Source of the DNA: VGOB01 sp034435315
GTDB lineage: Bacteria; Chloroflexota; Anaerolineae; UBA4142
Direction of reading: 5' to 3'
DNA: 28,429 bases
Assembly: GCA_034435315.1 (NCBI GenBank)
Contig: DAOTYB010000167.1
Coordinates: forward strand, 1-28,429
The position numbers were made by a program, and so were the translations under genes. Of this stretch, positions 22,955 through 28,429 are shown one piece after another. The notes beneath the pieces are model-generated. The model worked only from the letters and a program-made list of their open reading frames with translations, was not told the DNA's origin and did not search any database. Positions within the stretch are counted from its first letter, which is position 1. Each line of letters begins with the position of its first letter.

Positions 22955-24054
22955 TCTTCCTTCGCCTCTAATCCGTTCGCTTCGTCGCGCGCGCGCGGCA
23001 AGGTAAAGCGGAACGTACTCCCCTGCCCGATGGCACTCTCTGCCCAAATTCTCCCATCGTGGGCTTCAATAATACTGCGCGAAATTGCCAATCCCAAACC
23101 ACTCCCACCGACACGTCGTGTGGTTGTGCTATCCACCTGAAAGAAACGTTCGAAGATCTTGTCGAGATATTGCGGCGGAATGCCTTCCCCTTGATCCGAT
23201 ACACTCACCACCACCTTGTCCGCTTCGACTTCACACGCCACGGTGATTTGACCACGCGACGAGTACTTGATTGCATTACCAATCAGATTCATCAACACCT
23301 GTCGAATACGCCGCGGGTCAATCAGCACGCGCGGCAACTCGACGGGTAGATCCACAACAAAATAATGGGCTTCGGTACGCATGCGCATCTCATCCACGAC
23401 CGAACGAATCAAGGGACGCAAAGCGGTCGGCTCTTTGCTAATGCGCAAGGCACCTGCTTCGATCTGCGACATATCCAGCAGATTGTCAATGATTTCGGTC
23501 AGCCGATCGGCTTCCTCTTCGATAATGCGCAGAAAATCGCGCTGGGTTTTCTCATCCCACTTGACATCCTGACGCAAGAGTGTCGAAGCAAAACCCTTGA
23601 TGGATGCCAGCGGAGTTCGTAATTCATGCGAGACGGTCGAGAGCAATTGCAATTTCATCGCCTCGGCGGTACGTTCGCGGGTCACATCACGCCACAAAAT
23701 TCCTGTACCGAACGCGGTGCCGCTGTCGTCCATCAAACGAAAACAGCGCGCGGCAATGCTGCGCGTCTTGCCTGTCTCACCGGTCAAATACTCCATTTCA
23801 ATCCAGCGCGCGGGATTCACCTCCGCCAGCGCGGCAGTCAAGTGGGTCTGGGTCATCTTGGGCGTGGTGGTCTGCGCAGCAATCTGTTGAATCACTGCCG
23901 ACATCGGCTGCCCTAGCGCATGCTCTGCCGTAACCTGCAACAACGTCTCAGCGCAAGTATTCCAGAACACGACACGCTGCGCGCCATCCAACAGCGTCAA
24001 ACCATCGCCGAGATGACGCAACGCGCTCAGTGCCCACGTGACATCCAACTCCAT
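22951..24054 (-). CDS. PAS-domain sensor histidine kinase
   Basis: A 367-residue soluble sensor kinase with no membrane segment. A PAS domain spans about residues 10-130 (LTLLDGAQRVVFWNTCAETL and GTGILWRDVTRERTAE). A HisKA domain carries the phospho-acceptor His143 in STVSHELRTPLASIKGF. A HATPase domain follows, with N box VLMNLIGNAIKYSS, G1 VSDQGEGIPP, F box FERFFQ and G2 GSGLGLAIS. It should autophosphorylate on a cytoplasmic cue sensed by PAS. No response regulator is adjacent; its only partner is the overlapping MBL hydrolase. ATG 24054 is preferred because AAAGGG lies six bases upstream; GTG 24081 would sit at or before the transcription start. Confidence 0.92.
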   Translation of the reverse strand: MELDVTWALSALRHLGDGLTLLDGAQRVVFWNTCAETLLQVTAEHALGQPMSAVIQQIAAQTTTPKMTQTHLTAALAEVNPARWIEMEYLTGETGKTRSIAARCFRLMDDSGTAFGTGILWRDVTRERTAEAMKLQLLSTVSHELRTPLASIKGFASTLLRQDVKWDEKTQRDFLRIIEEEADRLTEIIDNLLDMSQIEAGALRISKEPTALRPLIRSVVDEMRMRTEAHYFVVDLPVELPRVLIDPRRIRQVLMNLIGNAIKYSSRGQITVACEVEADKVVVSVSDQGEGIPPQYLDKIFERFFQVDSTTTRRVGGSGLGLAISRSIIEAHDGRIWAESAIGQGSTFRFTLPRARDEANGLEAKEE

Positions 24055-24082
24055 CTTCATCCCTTTTGCTCTCGCCACCACG

Positions 24083-24112
24083 ATTATACCACAACCTTCC
24101 GTATCCGTTCAA
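24083..24112 (-). promoter_or_regulatory. Promoter of the kinase-hydrolase operon
   Basis: On the minus strand, TTGAAC (24112-24107) and a perfect TATAAT (24088-24083) are 18 bases apart. Transcription would start near 24076, about 22 bases before the kinase ATG. It lies back-to-back with the proS promoter. Confidence 0.65.
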
Positions 24113-24139
24113 CCGCAGTCGTATTCTGAAGGCGCGCGT

Positions 24140-24168
24140 TTGACTTTTCCGCTTGCCGCGTCTATACT
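24140..24168 (+). promoter_or_regulatory. proS: Promoter of proS
   Basis: TTGACT (24140-24145) and TATACT (24163-24168) are separated by 17 bases, giving a start near 24175 and a leader of only about 26 bases. That is too short for a T-box leader. Confidence 0.75.
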
Positions 24169-24200
24169 CGTGAACAAAAATCCGTCAGGGAATTGTCACT

Positions 24201-25967
24201 ATGAAACTCTCGCGTCATTTTGGAGTCACTTTGCGCGAGGCACCCGCCGGTGCCGAAGCACCCAGCGCGCAATTGCTGATGCGCGCCGGCTACATCCGTC
24301 AACTGGGACAGGGGCTGTTCTCCTATCTGCCGCTTGCCCGCCGTTCGCTCACCAAAATCGAAAACATTTTTCGGGAGGAGATGAACGCGATCGGTGGTCA
24401 AGAGATGACGATGCCGGTGGTGCATCCCGCAGAAATCTGGCAAGCCACCGGGCGCTGGTACTCGATCGGCGCGGAGATGGCGCGCTTTAAGGATCGCAAA
24501 GAGCGTGATCTGGTGCTGGCGATGACGCACGAAGAAGTGGTCGCCGATTTGTGCAAGAGCGAGATTCGCTCGTACAAACAACTCCCGCAACTCGTCTATC
24601 ACATCCAGACGAAATTTCGTGACGATCCGCGCCCGCGCGCCGGTTTGATTCGCGTGCGCGAGTTTACAATGAAAGATTCCTACTCGCTCGATCTAGACGA
24701 TGAGGGGCTGGATCGGCAATATCGCGCGCACTATCAGGCGTACTTTAACATTTTCAATCGCTGTGCCGTGCCGGTGATTGCGGTGCGTTCAGATGTGGGG
24801 ATGATGGGCGGTTCGCTCGCGCACGAGTTTATGTACCTCACACCGGTCGGTGAGGATACGCTGGTGCTGTGTCGTCACTGTGGTTACGCCGCGAATCGGC
24901 AGATTGCGCGGATGGCGAAAAAACCTGTCGCCGCAGAACCACTCAAACCCCTCGAAAAAGTTGCGACACCGCATTGCAAAACGATTGAAGACCTCGCGAA
25001 TTTTCTGGGCGTTCCCAAAAGCAAAACCGCCAAAGCCGTGTTTATGATGGCGGGTCACAAAACCGAAACCGAAACGCGCGAAGAACTGGTCTTTGCAATT
25101 ATTCGCGGCGATATGGAAGTGAACGAAACAAAACTCGCCAACGCGCTCAAAGCCGATTGGTTGCGCCCAGCCACCGATGAGGAGATTCGCGCGGTCGGCG
25201 CAGTGCCCGGTTACGCGTCGCCGATTGGATTGAAGAACATCGTGGTCATTGTGGATGATGTGATCCCTGCCTCACCGAACCTTGTCGCTGGTGCGAACGA
25301 GGAAGGCTATCATCTCTTGAACACCAACGTTCCGCGCGATTATATGCCCACCTTCGTTGCGGACATTGCGACAGCGGGCGACGGCGACGCGTGTATCGAA
25401 TGCGGCAATCCGTTGTACACCTCACGTGGGGTCGAGGTCGGCAACATTTTCAAACTCGGCACGCGTTATTCGGCGGCGGTGGGCGCGACGTATCGGGATG
25501 CGGATGGGACGGAGAAACCGATTGTGATGGGGTCGTACGGCATCGGCTCGGGGCGGTTGCTCGCGTGCGTCGCCGAAGAGCATCACGACGAGCACGGCTT
25601 GATTATGCCGATGACCGTTGCGCCGTATCAGGTTCACCTCGTTTCGCTGGCGGGTGGCGATGCATCGGTGGACGAAATGGCAGAGCGCATCTATCAGCGT
25701 CTCCTCGCGGCGAATATCGAAGTGCTGTACGACGATCGCGCCGAAAGTCCCGGCGTCAAGTTTGCGGATGCCGATTTGATTGGCATACCGATTCGTCTGA
25801 CGATTGGGGGTAAATCGCTCAAAGCCGGCGGAATCGAGATGAAGCGACGCGACCGCACCGAGAGTATCGTCGTTCCCGAATCCGATTTGATTGCGCGCGT
25901 TCAAGCGGAAATCAAAACGCTGCTCGATGAGATTGCCGCGCGAGTCGTTGAGGTGCCATTCCGTTAG
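24201..25967 (+). CDS. proS: Prolyl-tRNA synthetase, bacterial type with editing domain
   Basis: A 588-residue class II synthetase that charges tRNA-Pro. The N-terminal catalytic part opens with MKLSRHFGVTLREAPAGAEA and carries MRAGYIRQLGQGLFSYLPLA. Motif 2 is FRDDPRPRAGLIRVREFTMK, with the upstream signature LVLAMTHEEVVADL. An inserted YbaK-like editing domain spans about residues 245-390, so this is the long bacterial form. Motif 3 reads VMGSYGIGSGRLLACVAEE. The C-terminal anticodon-binding domain contains VEVLYDDRAESPGVKFADADLIG-type sequence (DDRAESPGVKFADADLIG). Length is normal. The SD is weak (CAGGGA at a long spacing), but a good promoter lies just upstream. A hairpin follows the gene. 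Confidence 0.97.
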   Translation: MKLSRHFGVTLREAPAGAEAPSAQLLMRAGYIRQLGQGLFSYLPLARRSLTKIENIFREEMNAIGGQEMTMPVVHPAEIWQATGRWYSIGAEMARFKDRKERDLVLAMTHEEVVADLCKSEIRSYKQLPQLVYHIQTKFRDDPRPRAGLIRVREFTMKDSYSLDLDDEGLDRQYRAHYQAYFNIFNRCAVPVIAVRSDVGMMGGSLAHEFMYLTPVGEDTLVLCRHCGYAANRQIARMAKKPVAAEPLKPLEKVATPHCKTIEDLANFLGVPKSKTAKAVFMMAGHKTETETREELVFAIIRGDMEVNETKLANALKADWLRPATDEEIRAVGAVPGYASPIGLKNIVVIVDDVIPASPNLVAGANEEGYHLLNTNVPRDYMPTFVADIATAGDGDACIECGNPLYTSRGVEVGNIFKLGTRYSAAVGATYRDADGTEKPIVMGSYGIGSGRLLACVAEEHHDEHGLIMPMTVAPYQVHLVSLAGGDASVDEMAERIYQRLLAANIEVLYDDRAESPGVKFADADLIGIPIRLTIGGKSLKAGGIEMKRRDRTESIVVPESDLIARVQAEIKTLLDEIAARVVEVPFR

Positions 25968-25984
25968 CCGATGGGTTTGAGTGT

Positions 25985-26015
25985 GCCCCGATTCGTGCGA
26001 ATCGGGGCGTTGTTT
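25985..26015 (+). terminator. Hairpin between proS and the metallophosphoesterase gene
   Basis: The stem GCCCCGATTCG / CGAATCGGGGC (11 bp) has a very tight TG loop and is followed by GTTGTTT. It lies 17 bases past the proS stop and only 15 bases before the next start codon, so it may end proS transcripts partially or control translation of the next gene. Confidence 0.65.
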
Positions 26016-26023
26016 CAAGAACG

Positions 26024-26662
26024 ATGAAAGTTCTCACAGTCAGCGATGAAATTGTCCCCGCGTTGCACAGTCCCGCTCTGTTCGAGTATGCGCGCGGTGT
26101 CGAAATGATTCTGGCGTGCGGTGACTTACCCGCCGAGTATTTAGAGTATCTCGTTTCGCTACTGAACGTACCGATGTTTTACGTGCTCGGCAACCACGAT
26201 GACGCGGAACGCCCTCCCGAAGGTGGCGAAAACGTGAATCTGCGCGTGGTGGAAGCCAGGGGCTTGTTGATTGCAGGCTTGGAAGGCGCGCCGCGCTACA
26301 ACACCAGGCCCCATTTTCAATACACCGAGAATCAAATGCGCGCGCACATTGCCGCACTCATCCCTGCATTGATGGTGAACAAAGCGCGCTATGGTCGCTA
26401 TCTGGACATTTTGCTCACGCACGCGCCTCCCTACAAAATTCACGATGGCGAAGATTATGCTCATCGAGGATTCAAATCATTTCGCTGGTTCATCGAACAC
26501 TATCAACCGCGCTATCTGATTCATGGTCACACGCACGTGTACGACAAGCGCGATGAAACGATCACTCAGCACGGCGCGACGACTGTAATCAATACGGTGG
26601 GTTATAAAATTCTGGATATTCCTGTGATCACTCCATCTCAGCGTACCCAGAGGAACAAATGA
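26024..26662 (+). CDS. Calcineurin-like metallophosphoesterase with altered first motif
   Basis: A 212-residue protein of the metallophosphoesterase superfamily (YfcE/MJ0936-like size). Motifs II-V are present: CGDLP, LGNHDD, LLTHAPP and HGHTHVY. Motif I, normally D-x-H, reads VSDEIVP, so the first metal-binding histidine is missing; the aspartate remains. It may therefore use an unusual metal site or have weak activity. No convincing SD precedes ATG 26024, which lies just after a hairpin, so translation may depend on coupling or on an mRNA structure. The stop overlaps the next start (ATGA), making it the first gene of a three-gene overlapping unit with the DUF4032 and LOG-like genes. Confidence 0.85.
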   Translation: MKVLTVSDEIVPALHSPALFEYARGVEMILACGDLPAEYLEYLVSLLNVPMFYVLGNHDDAERPPEGGENVNLRVVEARGLLIAGLEGAPRYNTRPHFQYTENQMRAHIAALIPALMVNKARYGRYLDILLTHAPPYKIHDGEDYAHRGFKSFRWFIEHYQPRYLIHGHTHVYDKRDETITQHGATTVINTVGYKILDIPVITPSQRTQRNK

Positions 26663-27639
26663 GCAACCTGAGTCAACAAACGATTGCCGATTTCCATCAA
26701 GCGCGCCGCAAGGCATTCTGGCGTGACATTCTGACGATGCTTTCGCGACGTCCCAACGAACTCGTCTCTTTTGAGCAAGTCAAACGTTCTCTCAAGACGC
26801 TGGGCGAAAGTTATCGTGGCGTGCAAACGGTGCCCCTCGATAAAATCATCGGCACGGCGACACTGCGCTTTCACGACTTTGACCGTGCGTTTCTGCCGAC
26901 CAGTGATCGCATCCAGGCGCGCTGGCGCAAGGTGGACGAAGCGTGGTACGAAGACATAAAACTGCCGCCCGTGCAATTGTACAAAGTCGGCGACGCGTAC
27001 TTTGTGCGCGATGGGCATCATCGCATCAGCGTCGCGCGCGAAAAGGGACAAGAGTTCATCGAAGCCGAAGTCATCGAAGTTAAAACGCGCGTCCCCATTA
27101 CTCCCGATCTCACTGCCGCCGATTTGGAAATCGTGGGCGAGTATGCCGATTTCATCGAAAAGACGCGGCTCGATAAACTGCGCCCCGACCACAACATTCG
27201 ATTTTCGGAACCGGGCAGTTACGCGCGTTTAATCGAACATATCGCCGTGCATCGTTATTTTCTGGGACAAGAACAACAACGCAAAATTTCCTGGGAAGAA
27301 GCTGTCACCAGTTGGTACAATAACGTTTATCTGCCGGTCGTTGAGGCAATTCGTCAGCACAACATCCTGAGCGATTTTCCAAGACGCACCGAGGCGGATC
27401 TGTATCTGTGGATTACTGACCATCACTATTTTCTGAATGAACAAGACCAGGCGGTGGATTTGGAACAAGCCGCCATAGATTTTGCCGAACGCTACACTCA
27501 GCGTCTGGACAAACGTTTATTGAACGCGGCAAAGCAAGCAGTCACCGAATTTCTGGAAGGCGAAACGCTCAAACCGATGCTCGATCTGTTGATGCCCACT
27601 CCTCCCGATGTGACGGAGGTGCGTCGTGTCCCCGAATAA
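26659..27639 (+). CDS. DUF4032-type protein with ParB-like N-terminal domain
   Basis: A 326-residue protein. The N-terminal half resembles the ParB/sulfiredoxin-like fold: VDEAWYEDIKLPPVQLYKVG followed by DAYFVRDGHHRISVAREKG, where the GHHR box is the usual nucleotide-binding signature (about residues 110-130). The C-terminal half resembles DUF4032, with YLWITDHHYFLNE and AIDFAERY. The opening (FHQARRKAFWRDILTMLSRR) is typical of this group. No helix-turn-helix of a plasmid ParB is seen, so DNA partitioning is unlikely. It may be a CTP- or ATP-dependent enzyme or switch (inference). It overlaps the metallophosphoesterase by four bases and the LOG-like gene by 14, so all three are probably translated together. 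Confidence 0.78.
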   Translation: MSNLSQQTIADFHQARRKAFWRDILTMLSRRPNELVSFEQVKRSLKTLGESYRGVQTVPLDKIIGTATLRFHDFDRAFLPTSDRIQARWRKVDEAWYEDIKLPPVQLYKVGDAYFVRDGHHRISVAREKGQEFIEAEVIEVKTRVPITPDLTAADLEIVGEYADFIEKTRLDKLRPDHNIRFSEPGSYARLIEHIAVHRYFLGQEQQRKISWEEAVTSWYNNVYLPVVEAIRQHNILSDFPRRTEADLYLWITDHHYFLNEQDQAVDLEQAAIDFAERYTQRLDKRLLNAAKQAVTEFLEGETLKPMLDLLMPTPPDVTEVRRVPE

Positions 27640-28192
27640 AGCGCGCATCGTCGCGGTCTTTGGCAGTTCGCGCGTCGCATCGTCCAGCGCCGAGTATGCG
27701 GAGGCGTACACGCTCGGCAAACTACTCGCGCAACACGGTTTTGTGGTGATGAACGGCGGCTATCAGGGGACGATGGAAGCCTCGGCGCGTGGCGCGCGCG
27801 AAGCGGGCGGACACACCATCGGCATGCTCTCGCGCGAGTTTGGCGCGCTCACTCCCAATCCGTACCTCGACGAGACCTGGGTGGCGCCTGATCTCTACAC
27901 GCGCATCCGCGAGATGCAACGCCGCGCTGATGCGTTCGTCGTGCTGAAAGGGAGTATGGGGACGCTGGCGGAACTTGCGCTGGTGTGGAACTTTGCCAAG
28001 ATTGATGCGCGGCAACGCAAACCGATTCTGTTGCTCGGCGAAGCATGGGCAAATGTCCTGCGCGCGCTGCGCGAGCATCTGGTCGTGACGCCCGATGAAG
28101 TCGAGTTGCTGGAGGTTGTGGAGACGCCAGCACAGGCGATACAGTTGTTAGAAGAACGACTGCGCTGGAAACACGACGGGGCAAGTCAGTGA
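27626..28192 (+). CDS. LOG/SLOG-like Rossmann-fold nucleotide-binding protein
   Basis: A 188-residue protein resembling the LOG (lysine-decarboxylase-like, TIGR00725/00730) group. The first nucleotide-binding loop is NGGYQGTMEASARGAREAGG. The second loop, usually PGGxGTxxE, appears as LKGSMGTLAELAL; Gly-Thr and Glu are kept but the Pro-Gly-Gly start is changed. True LOG enzymes release cytokinin-like bases from nucleoside monophosphates, and related SLOG proteins only bind nucleotides. I chose GTG 27626, preceded by GGAGGTGCGTC, inside the end of the DUF4032 gene. It is the last gene of the overlapping trio. Function beyond nucleotide binding is not predictable. Confidence 0.82.
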   Translation: MSPNKARIVAVFGSSRVASSSAEYAEAYTLGKLLAQHGFVVMNGGYQGTMEASARGAREAGGHTIGMLSREFGALTPNPYLDETWVAPDLYTRIREMQRRADAFVVLKGSMGTLAELALVWNFAKIDARQRKPILLLGEAWANVLRALREHLVVTPDEVELLEVVETPAQAIQLLEERLRWKHDGASQ

Positions 28193-28228
28193 CTTGCGCC
28201 GTTTGTTGTTGTGAGAGCATTCGTTAAT

Positions 28229-28429
28229 TCACCCGATGGTGTTGATGGCGAGGACCCGCAGGCGCGAGCCAGCCAGTTCGGGGCGCTGGTAACGGTGCGC
28301 CACCAAAGCGACGTCCAGCATCACACTGTAGACCAAAGCCGTGTGTTGGTACGCGGCAATCAACCCACGCCATCGCCCACTCTCCAACCCAAAATAGCGT
28401 TTTGCCCAAGCAAAGTGGCGCTCAATGAT
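28229..28429 (-). pseudogene. 3' end of a DDE transposase gene, cut by the window edge
   Basis: Read on the minus strand from the window end, the open frame encodes 66 residues and a TGA stop at 28231-28229. It begins IIERHFAWAKRYFGLESGRW and ends RLRVLAINTIG. Glu followed by six residues and Lys (ERHFAWAK) matches the C-terminal E-(6)-K of the YREK signature of IS4/IS5-like DDE transposases. The start lies beyond 28429, so I cannot say whether the gene is whole; it is partial here because of the window, not proven broken. The insertion-sequence end probably lies in 28193-28228, just past the LOG-like stop. Confidence 0.7.

Noticed and set aside
24169..24200. T-box leader for proS
   Set aside because: The leader from the likely transcription start is about 26 bases, far too short for specifier, T-box and terminator elements.
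28224..28409. Small minus-strand frame at the right edge starting with ATG 28409
   Set aside because: It is out of frame with the transposase C-terminus that reads open to the window end and has the E-(6)-K signature.

Overview
The window looks like part of a Chloroflexota genome, probably Anaerolineae-like. This is inferred from gene content and style, not from a marker gene. The clues are a moderately GC-rich sequence full of GCGC/CGCG, a solute-binding lipoprotein with the long V/E/K/T linker common in that phylum, a DUF4032 ParB-like protein, a thiolase + DUF35 pair, a MutL-family reactivase, and intergenic spacers packed with 7-8 bp tandem repeats folded into imperfect dyads.

Region 1 (229-13831, all minus strand) is a ten-gene co-directional block. 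In transcription order it holds an RpiR-type regulator with a good sigma-70 promoter, a 1220-residue fusion of a cobalamin-dependent amino-acid-mutase-like enzyme to a MutL-type reactivating ATPase, an opine-dehydrogenase-family enzyme with its catalytic residues intact, and a complete Opp/Dpp-type importer (lipoprotein, two permeases, two ATPases). It ends with a C45 acyltransferase/amidohydrolase and a tandem-domain cyclic-di-AMP receptor-like protein. My reading (inference) is a regulated uptake and catabolic unit for an N-substituted amino acid, opine or acyl-peptide. The substrate would be imported, de-acylated or oxidatively split, and the freed amino acid rearranged by B12 radical chemistry. 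The mutase-MutL fusion is the best candidate for something undescribed.

Region 2 (13832-17826) holds a caspase-family protease with its own RBS and strong terminator. A 338-base non-coding stretch follows that looks like a mobile intergenic element with terminal inverted repeats. Then comes a minus-strand operon of thiolase, DUF35 protein and CPBP-family membrane protease, with a TTGACA promoter.

Region 3 (17827-21275) is a divergent gap followed by a plus-strand two-gene operon: an FGGY sugar kinase and a sphingosine-1-phosphate-lyase-like PLP enzyme. This resembles a phosphorylate-then-cleave catabolic pair.

Region 4 (21276-26023) has a tRNA-Leu(GAG) with a clear promoter, a bidirectional terminator, a small one-helix membrane protein, and an overlapping sensor histidine kinase / metallo-beta-lactamase-fold hydrolase pair. 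proS is divergent from the kinase, with back-to-back promoters in a 146-base gap.

Region 5 (26024-28429) is a tight plus-strand trio with overlapping ends: a metallophosphoesterase lacking the usual first-motif histidine, a DUF4032 ParB-like protein and a LOG-like nucleotide-binding protein. At the right edge is the 3' end of a DDE transposase on the minus strand, open at the window boundary. I saw no rRNA, CRISPR array, phage gene or riboswitch.
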